Notes: a model not told the origin generated them from the letters alone. Shown: positions 48,857 to 60,100, numbered from the stretch's first letter. The stretch is 64,000 nucleotides of DNA from Diplonema japonicum (GCA_964019335.1 OZ025661.1:710001-774000); one strand, 5' to 3'. Numbers and translations are program-made.

Positions 48857-49588
48857 TTGCCGGGGGGCAAGACAAAGAGGAAGGCTACGGCGATAGAGTT
48901 CCGTAGGTTCTTCGGAAACAGTGTCTGGTGGGAACTGTGGTGTGCGGCTGGTGTCAGGGACAGGGACATAAAGCAGAAAGAGGAAGAGAAAAAGGAAAAG
49001 AGAAAGAAGGATAAGGAAGAAAAAAAGGCGACAGACGGAGAAAGCGGGGAGCAGCTGAAGGCGCTGATGGAGAGACTGGAGGTGATGGAGAGGAAACTAG
49101 CGGAGAAGGAAGAGAAGGGGGAGGAAGAGGAAATGATGTTGAGGCACCTGGAGTCAAGAATGGAGACCCAGGAAGAGGAGATGGGGAAGGTACAGGGTAA
49201 GGTGGAAGCGGTCGAAGGTCAGGTTGGTAACCTGGCACAAGCCATCGAGAGAATGGCGACAGTGCAGACGGAGCGGCTGGTGGCCATGGAGAGGAGGCTG
49301 ACGGAGACTGGTGCGAGCCAGTATAATAAAATCCTCCTCCTCCTGACAACAGGAGGCAATAGGATGGAGGAAGAAGAAGAGTCAAGCCCCGAGCCACCAC
49401 CGCACTGCCACGAGAGACCGGACGAATCTCAGTCCGGCATCGACTACTCACCCACCCAAACTGAACTCCCCTCCACACCTGTGAGAAAGGTGGGAAACGC
49501 GACCTCGCGCCAAGCCACCATGGCCACTACTCCCTCTCATTCAAACCCGTCAGCCCCCCTGAACGCCAAGAAGAAAGTCTCTCATTAA
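48857..49588 (+). CDS. LINE 1 ORF1, coiled-coil protein
   Basis: 243 residues if read from the first in-frame codon after the preceding stop; that codon is TTG, and the first ATG is at 49067. The N-terminal part (FRRFFGNSVWWELWC) looks coding, so either initiation is non-AUG, the start was lost, or an upstream exon supplies it. A Lys/Glu-rich segment is followed by a long coiled coil (about 65-155) and a Pro/Ser-rich tail. No CCHC knuckle. Coiled-coil ORF1 proteins of LINEs act as RNA chaperones; that role is inferred here. Confidence 0.65.
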   Translation: MPGGKTKRKATAIEFRRFFGNSVWWELWCAAGVRDRDIKQKEEEKKEKRKKDKEEKKATDGESGEQLKALMERLEVMERKLAEKEEKGEEEEMMLRHLESRMETQEEEMGKVQGKVEAVEGQVGNLAQAIERMATVQTERLVAMERRLTETGASQYNKILLLLTTGGNRMEEEEESSPEPPPHCHERPDESQSGIDYSPTQTELPSTPVRKVGNATSRQATMATTPSHSNPSAPLNAKKKVSH

Positions 49589-49925
49589 CGAAAGACCTGA
49601 TTTTAGCGAAGGTCAGAAAACTAAATAAAAAGATTAAAAAAAAAAGAAAGTGTCGCATCAACCAAAAGAACTTAAAAGAAAAGGGCAAAAAAAAGATTTT
49701 AAAAAAAAAAAAAGCCAAAGCCCAAGAAAGGGGAAAAAGAAAAGGCAACCCCACAAACAAAAGAGTGAACAATAAACGAAGAGAACAAAACAACGGCGGA
49801 AAGCAAGGAAGAATAAAGCGAAGACGAGGACTACTTGGCTACAACACGCGGCTAAATCCTGGCCGGCCCCGAACGGGGGTGTCCAAGCAAGACAAGGCGT
49901 TAGTGGCGGCGATGATAGGTCAGTT

Positions 49926-52900
49926 ATGGCCGGCCCCCCCCAAGTACGACCCTTCATCCGAAACCCGGGGTGCGGGGGTGACCAATACGGTAAGTCAAGC
50001 AAGAGCACGAACAGACGACGAGGAGGAACAGGACCACATGGAATGGATATCCTAAGCTGCGGAGACGTCGAGAGTAACCCCGGTCCTAACATGAAAATAA
50101 AGACTGATCAGCCACGCAACCCGAAGCTGAGAGTGTTGTCGGTGAATGCACACTCGGTGAGAGGGAAAATGGTGGAGCTCGAGAAAAGTATAGAAGAACT
50201 CGAGCTTGATGTGGTTATGATACAGGAATCATGGCTAAGAACCGAGGACGAAATCGAACTACCGGGCTTCAACCTGTTCAGGAGAGACAGGGTGGTGCTA
50301 AACGAGGACGGGGAGGTGAAGAGGGGAGGTGGCCTGGTGACGGCGGTCAGGAGAGACCTGGATGCTGAGCAGACGTTCATAGGAGAACGTGATGACAGGA
50401 CGGAAAGACTGGACGTATCCGTACAACTCACCGAAACAAGAAAACTGCTCTTGGTCAACATCTACCGCCCCCCATCGTCCACTAAAGTCAAAGGCGACTT
50501 GGCAGTCTCCAATCTCCCTTCTGGTCAGGATGTGCTGATATCGGGTGATTTCAACGCGCACTCTGACATGTGGGACAGTACCGCCAAGAACAGTGACCTG
50601 AAGGGAGGTGAACTGGAGAAATGGATGGTCAGGACGAACATGCTGCCACTCAACAGACCAAAGTGCCCCACACACTTCTCAACGAGAGGAACCTTCACCA
50701 CGACCGACATAATGATAACGGACGCGGGGTATGACCCAGGCTCGTGGAGGGTACTGGACTCAATAGGTTCCGACCACTTTCCCATGTTCTACGAATGGGA
50801 AGTGGGACAGCAACAAAAGGAAGGAAGGAAAAAACCGCCCCAGAAGCTGGTATGGGAAAAAGCTGACTGGGGCAAATTCAGGACTATCGTAGAAGAGAGG
50901 ACATCATGCCTTCTAAAGAGCAAGGACGTGGAGGTGGTGAGTAAGGGACTCATCGACCTGCTCATGGCAGCTTCTAGGGAGAGCATACCTAGAAAAGGGC
51001 CGAAACCTGCTAAGGCGTGGTGGACTCCTGAGATAGACAGCAAGGTAAAGGAAAGGAACACCAAACTAAGGGAGTACGTAAGCAAGGGCGAGGACGATCC
51101 GGTTGCCTTAGCGGAGGTAAGGTTACTCCAGAAAGAGACAAGGGAGTTAATACAAGCCTCTAAACAAAAGAGGGACGAAGATTTCCTGGATGAACTGGGA
51201 AGGAAGAAAACGTCCAAAGACACTTTCGCTTTCATAAGGCAGCTTGACGGGAGTGCAACGAAACCCGGAGTCTCGGTTCTCAGGGAGAACGGTACAAGAT
51301 ACGCAAGTAACAAGGCGAAAGCAACAGCCTTGTGCGAACACTACGCAGCAAAATGTACACCGAAAATAGGACAATCCTCTAGAGAAGCTCTGGAATCCCT
51401 AAAAAACGAGGTGAAGAGAGAGACCCAGCAAGAACAAGCAGAAGCAGTCACGACGAGTGAGGTGCTGGGCGAGATCGCGAAGCTAAAGAAACGAAAAGCC
51501 CCGGGACCCGACGGCATCTACAACGAATATCTCAAAAAAATGGGGCCAAAAGGAGTGGAAGTTCTGAAACATCTCTTCAATCTCTCTTGGAAGGAAGGGA
51601 AGGTCCCGTCGGAGTGGAAGAGAACAACAATCAGACCACTCAGGAAACCCAACAAAGACCCGAGCAGAGCCGACTCCTACAGGCCCATATCCCTGACGAG
51701 CAACATCGCGAAAGCCATGGAGAGGGTGGTGAGAAGCAGGATGGTCTACCTTCAAGAGACCAGGAAGGTAACCCCACCACACTGGACACAATCCGGCTTC
51801 ATGAGAGGCCGATCAACCACAGAGAACATACTCTTCGCTGCGAAAACTCTACAGGGTTTCAAATACAACAACACGGGGAAAAGGGGAGGTCTGCTCTTTC
51901 TGGACCTTAAGGGGGCCTTCGACACGGTGTGGCATGAGGGACTCATAGCAAAGATGGAGAATAACGGATATCCCGAAGAATACACAAGATGGGTAAAGAG
52001 CTACCTCAGCAAGAGAAAAGTGGCGGTGGAGGTGGAAGGCACGCAAGGGGTCTCCAGGGAGTTTAAGGGGGGAGTCCCTCAAGGAACTGTCCTGGCACCT
52101 CTACTCTTTACCATCTATGTGGATGACCTGACCAGAGTGCTAGAAGAACGAGGCATACGTGCTTGCACGTATGCAGATGACATCATGGTCGTGGTCGAAG
52201 GCAAGAAGGACAAGGAGGTCGAGAAAAAGGCACAACTGATTGTTGACTTGGTGGAACAGTGGGCTGAGAGGTGGTCGATGCAGCTGGCACCCGAAAAATC
52301 GAACATCCTTTGCAACGGAGTCTCGAGGAAACTGAAGGTATCTTTCGGAGACGGGACAGGATTGAAACAGGTAGACAAGGCGAAGTACCTGGGGGTCACG
52401 CTAGACGCTAACGCGTCCTTCGAGGCTCACGTGGGTGAAGTCAAAAACAAGACGCGTAGGCGCTTGGGATACTTGTACAGACTGTCCAGCAAGAAGGGTG
52501 GGTTGAGAAGGGACATGCTCAGAGCGATCTACCTAACGTACGTGTTCCCACTGACTAGATACGGCCTGGGGGTCTACGGCAAGTCGCTGCGGAAGGACCT
52601 TTTTGACGACCTGAACGAACTACATGAAACGGCGGCGAGATTTATCACAGGGCTCCCTGGGAAGATCTCCAAACATATAGCAGTGGTAGAGGCAGGACTA
52701 CAACAATTGGACACAGTAGTCAAGACGGACACCCTGCTGTTGTACGAGGAATGCATACGGAAGTCCAACACAGTGGGGTGTGTTGCTGCACTTGCTGAGG
52801 AGCTCGACGAGGACACCTGGGCAGGGAGGATGAGGAGGGATGCAAAGAACCTGGACCCTCCGCAGAGGGAATGCACCCCGGTAGGCCCATCGCCCATTAA

Positions 52901-53897
52901 AGCAGACCACATGATCCCCCCCTGGCATGACCTGATGTTGGATCTGAGACCCTATCTGATCGAAGACAGCAGACGCTCGGACCCGAAGGAAAAAAGGCTA
53001 GAAGTGGCGCTGAGGACGATCGCAGCACTCCCGAAGGATTCCATGAGGATTTACACCGACGGCTCCTCGCCCAACAACAGGAGAGGGGGAGCGGCAGCAG
53101 TGATGAGGGTGAGGGGAAAAGAGGAAGTGGTGAAGGGGTCTGCAGGTGAGTACTGCAGCTCTTTCAGAGCGGAAACCAAAGCATTGCTGCTGGGCTTGAG
53201 AGGTGCGGCAGTGGCGACGAAGAAAGTCATCCGGACGAAAAAGACCATCCCTTTAATACTGCTCACTGATTCTCAATCACTGATCCTGAGCCTACAAAAA
53301 GGCCCTCAGTCAGCAACCTACTGTGACGAGGTATTCATCTGGCAGCATATCAGGATACTGAATGACAGAAATCTGTCGGTGACGATACAGTACATCCCTG
53401 CCCACGTAGGTGTCGAGGGCAACGAGAGAGCGGATGAGGCTGCTTCTAAGGCTGCTAAGGAACACACAACGGCTGGCACTCACTATTCTCTGACGGACTA
53501 CAGAACAACAAAGTCCTACGTTAAGAGAATGATCTACAAAGAGTGGAGGGAACTGTGGGAGGACAGTGGGAAGGACAAGGCATACAGAGAACGTACTGGA
53601 GGCCGATTTCACTCTTTGAGAGGCCTGGCCTCGAGAAGGGGTGAGATACAGGTAATGAGGCTCCGTGCTGGCCAGTCCGAGCTCACCAGGGGATACCTGA
53701 GACGCGAAGGGGCGAGGGAGGTGGACGTGAAATGCACTTTCTGTGGAGAGGTGCAAAACCTCACGCATCTTCTGAGTGAGTGCAGGGGGACCGAGGTGGA
53801 GAGGGCGAGGCACCTGGGTTCGCACTCCATCACCGAACTCCTGACCGATGAATCCCCTAGAGTTGAGTCTTTCTTGAAAGAGATTGGCTTGCTGTAG
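49926..53897 (+). CDS. LINE 1 ORF2: 2A-like peptide, AP endonuclease, reverse transcriptase, RNase H
   Basis: 1323 residues. A canonical 2A-like sequence (GDVESNPGP, Asp47 to Pro54) near the N-terminus would make ribosomes skip the Gly53-Pro54 bond, releasing a short leader from the enzyme. The AP-endonuclease domain follows (VVMIQESWL near 95, SGDFNAHSD near 205, GSDHFPMFY near 280). The reverse transcriptase runs from about 520 to 790 (KAPGPDGIYNEYL, FLDLKGAFDTVWH, GVPQGTVLAPLLF, catalytic YADD at 749-752). RNase H starts near 1040 (IYTDGSS, SSFRAET, LTDSQSL, NERADEAA). A CCHC finger (CTFCGEVQNLTHLLSEC) closes the protein. All catalytic motifs are present. Confidence 0.95.
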   Translation: MAGPPQVRPFIRNPGCGGDQYGKSSKSTNRRRGGTGPHGMDILSCGDVESNPGPNMKIKTDQPRNPKLRVLSVNAHSVRGKMVELEKSIEELELDVVMIQESWLRTEDEIELPGFNLFRRDRVVLNEDGEVKRGGGLVTAVRRDLDAEQTFIGERDDRTERLDVSVQLTETRKLLLVNIYRPPSSTKVKGDLAVSNLPSGQDVLISGDFNAHSDMWDSTAKNSDLKGGELEKWMVRTNMLPLNRPKCPTHFSTRGTFTTTDIMITDAGYDPGSWRVLDSIGSDHFPMFYEWEVGQQQKEGRKKPPQKLVWEKADWGKFRTIVEERTSCLLKSKDVEVVSKGLIDLLMAASRESIPRKGPKPAKAWWTPEIDSKVKERNTKLREYVSKGEDDPVALAEVRLLQKETRELIQASKQKRDEDFLDELGRKKTSKDTFAFIRQLDGSATKPGVSVLRENGTRYASNKAKATALCEHYAAKCTPKIGQSSREALESLKNEVKRETQQEQAEAVTTSEVLGEIAKLKKRKAPGPDGIYNEYLKKMGPKGVEVLKHLFNLSWKEGKVPSEWKRTTIRPLRKPNKDPSRADSYRPISLTSNIAKAMERVVRSRMVYLQETRKVTPPHWTQSGFMRGRSTTENILFAAKTLQGFKYNNTGKRGGLLFLDLKGAFDTVWHEGLIAKMENNGYPEEYTRWVKSYLSKRKVAVEVEGTQGVSREFKGGVPQGTVLAPLLFTIYVDDLTRVLEERGIRACTYADDIMVVVEGKKDKEVEKKAQLIVDLVEQWAERWSMQLAPEKSNILCNGVSRKLKVSFGDGTGLKQVDKAKYLGVTLDANASFEAHVGEVKNKTRRRLGYLYRLSSKKGGLRRDMLRAIYLTYVFPLTRYGLGVYGKSLRKDLFDDLNELHETAARFITGLPGKISKHIAVVEAGLQQLDTVVKTDTLLLYEECIRKSNTVGCVAALAEELDEDTWAGRMRRDAKNLDPPQRECTPVGPSPIKADHMIPPWHDLMLDLRPYLIEDSRRSDPKEKRLEVALRTIAALPKDSMRIYTDGSSPNNRRGGAAAVMRVRGKEEVVKGSAGEYCSSFRAETKALLLGLRGAAVATKKVIRTKKTIPLILLTDSQSLILSLQKGPQSATYCDEVFIWQHIRILNDRNLSVTIQYIPAHVGVEGNERADEAASKAAKEHTTAGTHYSLTDYRTTKSYVKRMIYKEWRELWEDSGKDKAYRERTGGRFHSLRGLASRRGEIQVMRLRAGQSELTRGYLRREGAREVDVKCTFCGEVQNLTHLLSECRGTEVERARHLGSHSITELLTDESPRVESFLKEIGLL

Positions 53898-54112
53898 GGG
53901 GTGACCATGAGATAAATTAAGACATTTTTAAAACATTTTTATAAAACATTTTTTGAAAGATAAATTTTATTTTACGTGGGATGGTAGAGTTTCCTCTATT
54001 AAAAGCATTAGGCTCATGAGCGAGACAAGTAAGGTGTTGAGTAGGGAAAAAAGAAAAGAAATGAAATGAATGAGAGAAAAAAAAGAGAAAAAAAAAAAAA
54101 AAAAAAAAAAAG

Positions 54113-54237
54113 GAATAAATAGTGCTTCGAACAATCCTCCCTTCACTCCCCTCCCCTAGTGTATTTTCGTTCCCTGCCAAAAAACCCCTCCCTCCTTTTA
54201 AGACGGTACAGTGTATTGAAAAGAAAAAAAAAATAAA

Positions 54238-54274
<37 letters not shown>

Positions 54275-54740
54275 AAAAAAAAAAATAAAAAAGAAAGAAA
54301 AAAAAACTATATAAATAAACAACAGAAAGAAAGAAAAACAATTCAAGCCCCAACGACAAACAAAAACCGGCATGGGGACGGCTCGGGGCCGGTCGAAGGC
54401 AAGAGTCGCCCCGAAATCCTTAAGACGATCCTTCCTATTGAGGGGGATGCGCTACCAGGGGAAAGGAAAAAAGGTGGCCATGGGCAGGACAGTCGAAGGA
54501 ATGTACTAGGGGGCCAAGAGGCAGACTGACTGCGCCATAGGCGATACAAAAGGAGAAGATTTTGACCAAGAAAGAATGGAACAATGGAATATCTGAAAGG
54601 AAGTATACACACACTCCCCTTACTGAATACCGTCTTGCTTCACCCTGTGATTTGCCAGGCACAATTATGTCACCCTGTGCAACACAGACTTTTGATGTTT
54701 CAAACCTCTTTATCTTCTCTCCACCTTTTGTCTCCCCCAC
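54113..54740. other. Low-complexity and LINE 3' fragment
   Basis: A-rich to about 54340, then unique sequence. The part from about 54600 to 54740 leads into an ATT tail like those of the type 2 LINE, so it is probably the 3' end of another truncated copy. No gene supported. Confidence 0.5.
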
Positions 54741-54796
54741 TGGCAGTGGAACAAATATTATTATTATTATTATTATTATTATTAAAAGTATTTCCG
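54741..54796 (+). repeat. LINE 3' tail: GTGGAA, ATT repeats, AAAAGTATTTCCG (copy 2)
   Basis: TGGCAGTGGAACAAAT, about ten ATT units, then AAAAGTATTTCCG, immediately followed by an A run and the ORF1 start of the next element. Confidence 0.85.
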
Positions 54797-54822
54797 AAAA
54801 AAAAAAAAAAAAGAAAAGAATC

Positions 54823-57021
54823 ATGTCGACCTCCAACAAGAAGAAAAAGAGGCCCGCTCACCACAAGTCCAGGACGGAAGAAATCCTGGAGAAAGCCCGC
54901 GGTGAGCGGGTAAAGGACAACGCCGCCGCCAGGGCGAAGCGCACGCGCGAGGAGGTGGAGAGGAAGCGCGCAGAGGGGGTCACGCCGGTGGTGACACCCT
55001 CCCCCGGGCAAGGGAAGAAGGCGGCCAGAAGGGCCAGACAGAAGGCAGCAGCTGCTGACGCTGCCACCGCCGCCGCTTCGGGCTCCGACGACTCTGTCGT
55101 CTTAATTAGCGAGTCGCCGGGCGTTGTCACCTCGTTCACGGTCGACACGCCAGAGGTCAGGAGGGCGAGGATGAGGACTGCTGCCGCCGACACCACTGCC
55201 ACTGCTCCTGCACCTGCTGCTGCCGACTCCCCTGCTCCTGCACCTGCTGCTGCCGACACCACTGCTCCTGCGCCTGCTGCTGCCGACTCCCCTGCTCCTG
55301 CGCCTGCTCCAGCCTCTACTGCTGCCGTGTGGTCTACTGCCGTCCTCACTGCCGCTGCCTGCGACACCGCCCTCCCCATGTCGGACTCTGACACCGACGA
55401 GAAGGACACGGCCCCCGCTCCCGCACCGGCCCCGGAGCCTCACTGGGATCTGGTCCCCGACACGTGGGACGCCCCCATCTACACCAACACTGCTCCCCCT
55501 GAGGAGGTGCCCCGCGCCGTCGTCGCTCTCGACGACCTCCAGCAGGTGGACGCGATTCGCACTGCGAGGCCCACGGCCTCCCTGACCTTCGTCCTCTTGA
55601 CGGAGGTTGCCGGTTCGACCACCCCATGCACCGTCATCGTACTCGCCGGCCAGCGTGTCGTGCACAAGGCCGTGCACACCTTCTCGGTCGGGTCGAACCC
55701 CCCCTCCTACACCCCACTCGCTTCTTTTGATGGCGGCTCTGAGGTAGTGTACGTCAGCGTGAAAGCTGACAGCGTGAACGCGGCGAAGGCCAGGGTTCGG
55801 GACCTCGTCGCGACCCAGGGCGTGGCGGTGGAGGAGCAGGCGATCTTCCGCCCGAAGAAGATCGACGGGAACGAGCCGCGGGCGCGGCACTGGAGCCACG
55901 AGGTGGGCCTGCGGCTCCCGGCGGCATCCGTCCATGCGGTACTCCGGGCCTCGGGCGACGGCTGCATGGTCAGGACGACCGAGCGGCGCGGGGGGTACAC
56001 CTACGTGCCCATCGTAGCGGAGGGGAGGGCGGAGGCCTTCCAGCTGGCGAAGGCACTGGGCGGGTTGTCCCTGGGGGTGGCCCATCGCAAGGGTTGGACC
56101 GTGAGGTGCCTGCCGGAGACGGAGCAGCGTCTGAGGGAGGCCCTCGCCAAGCAGAGGACAAAGCGTCGGTACCTGCTCACCGGAGCCCCGCTGTCTGTTA
56201 CCAGGGCAGCCTTCGACGGGATGATGGACCACATCGGTTGGAAGCCGTCGTCCATCATCCGACGCTCTGACACGGCGTTCCAGGGCACGAGGCAACTCGT
56301 GTTCTTCATCGTCGCCGACGCCCCGCCCCCCAAGGCCAGGACATGGCTCTTCGGCTCTCGTCTCGTTCGACTGCACGACGCGGAAGACCACCCGAGCGTC
56401 ACGCTCCCGCCCCGCACCAACAAGAAGGCTCCACCCGCGGCTCGGACGCCGGTTGCGGCAACCACGGCCCAGACGCCGACGCCGGCCCCTGGCCCCACGG
56501 TGCAGTCCACAGGGCTGCCGAGCACCAATCCGTGGTCATCTCCACCGAGCTCGGTTGCCCCTCCGCCACTTGGCACTGTGACTCCGGTCTCCTCTGCGGC
56601 TTCCCCGACCACGACACCTCCCCGTGACTCCCAGAAGAAGAATCCCGCACCGGAACCAGAGGTCCCGGCGCTCCTCGCGCTGATCCAGTCGATGCAGGCG
56701 ACCATCGACGGTCTGCAGGCGACGGTCCGCGACCTCCAGGAGAGGATGGCAGCGTCACTTGGCGCGCCGGCGTCATCTGCAGACGGAGCTGGGCGGACGG
56801 CAGTGGCTGGGAAGGGCAAGGGCGGCAAGGCTGGGTCCAAGGCAGGGACGAAGGGGCACCAGGCGCAGGGCGTAAGCACGCCAGGCCCCTACCCGACATC
56901 GACGGAGCAAGGGGGCGGAAGGGGACGCGCCCAGTCGCTGGCTGGCGACTCTGCTTCCCCCAACGGGGCCGGCCGTGGACGGGCAGCCTCTGTGGGCCCG
57001 GCCCCCGCCCCTGCCAATTGA
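54823..57021 (+). CDS. LINE 2 ORF1, Pro/Ala-rich nucleic-acid-binding-type protein
   Basis: 732 residues from the ATG at 54823 (MSTSNKKKKRPAHHKSRTEE); the frame opens earlier but in 3' sequence of another copy. The N-terminus is strongly basic. Residues about 125-175 contain tandem copies of APAPAAADSPAPAPAAAD-type repeats. The middle has two alpha/beta segments (TASLTFVLLTEVAG; RYLLTGAPLSVTRAAFDGMM … QLVFFIVADAP) that could be RRM-like RNA-binding folds. A short coiled coil (LLALIQSMQATIDGLQATV) and a Gly/Arg-rich tail follow. No CCHC knuckle. The long antisense frames over this ORF are GC-driven shadows. Confidence 0.75.
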   Translation: MSTSNKKKKRPAHHKSRTEEILEKARGERVKDNAAARAKRTREEVERKRAEGVTPVVTPSPGQGKKAARRARQKAAAADAATAAASGSDDSVVLISESPGVVTSFTVDTPEVRRARMRTAAADTTATAPAPAAADSPAPAPAAADTTAPAPAAADSPAPAPAPASTAAVWSTAVLTAAACDTALPMSDSDTDEKDTAPAPAPAPEPHWDLVPDTWDAPIYTNTAPPEEVPRAVVALDDLQQVDAIRTARPTASLTFVLLTEVAGSTTPCTVIVLAGQRVVHKAVHTFSVGSNPPSYTPLASFDGGSEVVYVSVKADSVNAAKARVRDLVATQGVAVEEQAIFRPKKIDGNEPRARHWSHEVGLRLPAASVHAVLRASGDGCMVRTTERRGGYTYVPIVAEGRAEAFQLAKALGGLSLGVAHRKGWTVRCLPETEQRLREALAKQRTKRRYLLTGAPLSVTRAAFDGMMDHIGWKPSSIIRRSDTAFQGTRQLVFFIVADAPPPKARTWLFGSRLVRLHDAEDHPSVTLPPRTNKKAPPAARTPVAATTAQTPTPAPGPTVQSTGLPSTNPWSSPPSSVAPPPLGTVTPVSSAASPTTTPPRDSQKKNPAPEPEVPALLALIQSMQATIDGLQATVRDLQERMAASLGAPASSADGAGRTAVAGKGKGGKAGSKAGTKGHQAQGVSTPGPYPTSTEQGGGRGRAQSLAGDSASPNGAGRGRAASVGPAPAPAN

Positions 57022-57162
57022 AGGGGTCCCGCTGAGCAGGGGGGGCGTCAGATCGACGACCACGCCCCCTCTCCTGGTCTCCCGCGCATACAGCCGAGGA
57101 GACACCTTCCACATCACTTGTACGACGTCCTCCCTTCCTTGATCCCTTCCTTACTTGAACGG

Positions 57163-60100
57163 ATGTCGGCCAGGGACCTGCTGGGGCTGCTTGGGCTGGT
57201 TGAGACGAACCCCGGTCCACCTAAGAAGCTCCCACCCCCGAAGCCGAAGGGACTCAGGGTCCTGTCCTGGAACTGCAACGGTCTTGCCGCCAAGTGGTCA
57301 ACCGTGTCCTACCACGCTGTCCTACTGACGCTGGATATCATTATGATCCAGGAGACACACCTTAGGGAGGGGCATGAGACACCATACCTGCCTGGATACA
57401 CGTCCTACAGGAGGGACCGCACAACACCGGTGACGGACGGCTCTGCGACGAGAGGCGGTGGTGTCATCACGTATGTCCGTGACTGCCTTGCCTCGGAGGA
57501 AGCTCCTTTCGTACTCCCTGAAGGTGACAGTGTCACTGAGCGATTAGACGTGAGGATCTCCTGTGTGAAGCGCGTCCCGGTCACCCTCTCCAACGTGTAC
57601 CTCACGCCTGTGAGTATAAGCAGAGGAACAAGGGACCCCGAGTACCTACGGCCGGGCAGCCTACCTGTGGGGAAGAACACGATCGTTGCTGGCGACTTCA
57701 ACGCACACCACAGCTCTTGGGATGCCAAGGTGACAACGCCCAACGAAAGGGGGAACGTGGTCAGGGACTGGCTTGACACCCACGGCTACACCGTCTACAA
57801 CAACCGAGACGAGCCGACGCGGGACTCACCGCCACGCGTTCTGGACCTGGTGGTGGGACGTTGTGCGGAACTGGAGCCGAGGACGTTGGGGACGTGGGGC
57901 TCTGATCACAGCCCGGTTTCCTTCCGCCTGCCGCTTGAGGACGCCTACTGCTCGGAGCGACCCTGCCCTACCTGGAACTTCAAAAAGGCCAGGTGGGACG
58001 ACTTCACCGCGGCCGCCGCTGCCCTTCTGACCAAGATCGACACGAAGGCCCACATTGACTCCTTCACGAAGGAGGTTACAGAGGCTCTTCTGCATGCAGC
58101 TGACGACCACATTCCGCTTTGCGGAGTGCGACGAGGCCCGACCCCCTGGTGGACGGCCGAACTCGAAGACGCCTTCGAAGAACGGAACGCCCTGCGGGAT
58201 CGCTTCCTCAAGTCGGCTGAGACTGAGGACGACAGCGTGGCGGCGGTCTACAAGGCGAAGGTCAAGGAGGTAAACCAACTCATGACCGAGTCGAAGCGCG
58301 CGGCCTGGGGTGAGATGGCGGCTGACCTCAGTCGGAGCAAGGACCTCGGGTCTGCGTTTAGGGCGGTGAAGAAGCTGGACGGCAGACACCGCAGACCGCA
58401 CCTTCCCATTCTCGAGGGGAGGTTCGTGACGGACAAGGCGAAAGCCGACCGCCTGGGGGCTCACTTCGGCAAGCTCTACGGCCAGGGTGGTGATGGGGAC
58501 GCGGTGGACGTAGCTCCTTCGACGAACGTGCTTGGGTGCCACGCCTTTACGGTGTATGATCTCACCCGCGGTCTGGGAAGGATGAAGACACGCAGTGCAG
58601 CGGGTGATGATGGCATCTTCGCGGAGATGCTTCTCCACCTCGACCAACCCTCGCTCGGGGTTCTACTTCTGCTCCTCAATCGCTCATGGCAGGCGGGGAT
58701 CGTGCCGGGTGCCTGGAAGAAGGGGGTGATTGTTCCAGTGGCGAAGGCAGGGAAGGACGCCACGTTGCTTGCATCGTACCGTCCCATATGTCTCACTAGC
58801 TGTCTTTGTAAGCTGCTTGAGAGGATGATAGAGGAGAGGCTTACCTTTCTCCTAGACTCTAGCGCGTCGGGCGTTGAGGGTCTCCACGACAGCCAGGCTG
58901 GCTTCAGGAGGGGCCGCTCCACGGAGGAGCAGGTGGCGTCCCTGACCGGGTGCCTGTCGAGGAACAAAGACAGTCGGCGTCTGTCGGCTGCCCTGCTGTT
59001 TGACTTCTCATCTGCGTTTGACCTGGTTCAGCACGAAGCTCTCTTGGGCATGATGCGGAGGAAAGGGATCCCTGAGCCCTTCGTCGAATGGACGCGCTCC
59101 TTCCTCTGCGGTCGTACGGCGGCGGTCACGGTGGGTCGTTCGCGAGGGTCGACGACGAAGGTGAGGAGAGGGGTGCCCCAAGGGTCTGTGCTGGGACCCG
59201 TCCTTTACACCATCTACGTCGACGAGCTAGCCAGGTTGCTGGTTGGGATGGCGGACCTGTCGGTTCTTTATGCCGACGATGTTGCGGTGGTGGTCTCAGC
59301 CGGGCAGGGCGACCTGGCTGGTCTTGAGCGAGGGGCCCAGGCTGTGATGGACGCGGTTGAGGGCTGGTGTGGGAGACGGGGCATGCTGCTGAGCTCCAGC
59401 AAGTCGCAGGCAGTGTGCGTTCCCTATCAGAAGCGGCTTAATGTCTACTTCTCTTCGTCGCGTGTCCCGCTTTGCCCGGGGGCCTTCCAGGACCCTGTCC
59501 TTAATCTTGGGGTTGGGGTCTGTGGGACCTTGTCTGGCGTCCGTGAGCTGTCTGGCTTTCGGGTCGTGGAGGCGGGTGGCAAACGGTCCTTCGACATTCC
59601 CGCCGCCATCCGGAGGTCCGACATTGGTTACATGGCGGCTCGCCCCTTGCCTCTATGTGGGTCGGCGAAGTATCTTGGGGTCACTGTAGACTCTGGGCTC
59701 ACGTTTGACGAGCATGCGGGGGATGTCCTGAGGAGCGCTGACAAGAGGCTGAGGGTACTAAGGCTCCTGTCGGGCACGACCTGGGGGTGCAAGAAGGCCA
59801 CGCTCCGATCTCTGTACCTCACGTACGTTCTCCCGCTACTCCGGTACTGCATGGGTGTTTACTTTGCCAGGCTCAGGGACAGCAGGGTGGAGGAGCTTGT
59901 TGGGCTCCACCAGAGAGCGGCGGTGCTGATCTCGGGTTGTTGGCACGGCTCGGGCACGGCGAAGGTTGTTGCTGAGGCAGGTCTGCTACCCCTCCGACAG
60001 ATGGCTGAGGGAGCTGCGGCGGTGTTGACGGCGAAGTCGTTCTGCTGGAGGACCTCCCCGGTTCACCGCGAGGTCCTTGAGCAGAAGCGGATGACCGGTA

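Larger units (their letters stand above)
48835..54112 (+). mobile_element. LINE-type retrotransposon 1 (ingi/L1Tc-like), apparently full length
   Basis: Two ORFs on the + strand (48857-49588 and 49926-53897) between the ATT tail of the preceding copy and a 24-base A run at 54088-54111 that may be its poly-A tail. ORF2 is uninterrupted over 1323 residues, so the copy could be recently active. The endonuclease, reverse transcriptase, RNase H order and the 2A-like N-terminus resemble trypanosomatid L1Tc and ingi. Confidence 0.85.

Noticed and set aside
54360-54420. HDV-like ribozyme at a retrotransposon 5' end
   Set aside because: A CCGGCATGG word and GC-rich pairing prompted the idea, but I could not draw the nested double pseudoknot, and the site is not at an element 5' end.
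54858-56879. Long reverse-strand frames of up to 429 residues
   Set aside because: They lie opposite the GC-rich LINE 2 ORF1, lack domain signatures, and are explained by its codon bias.
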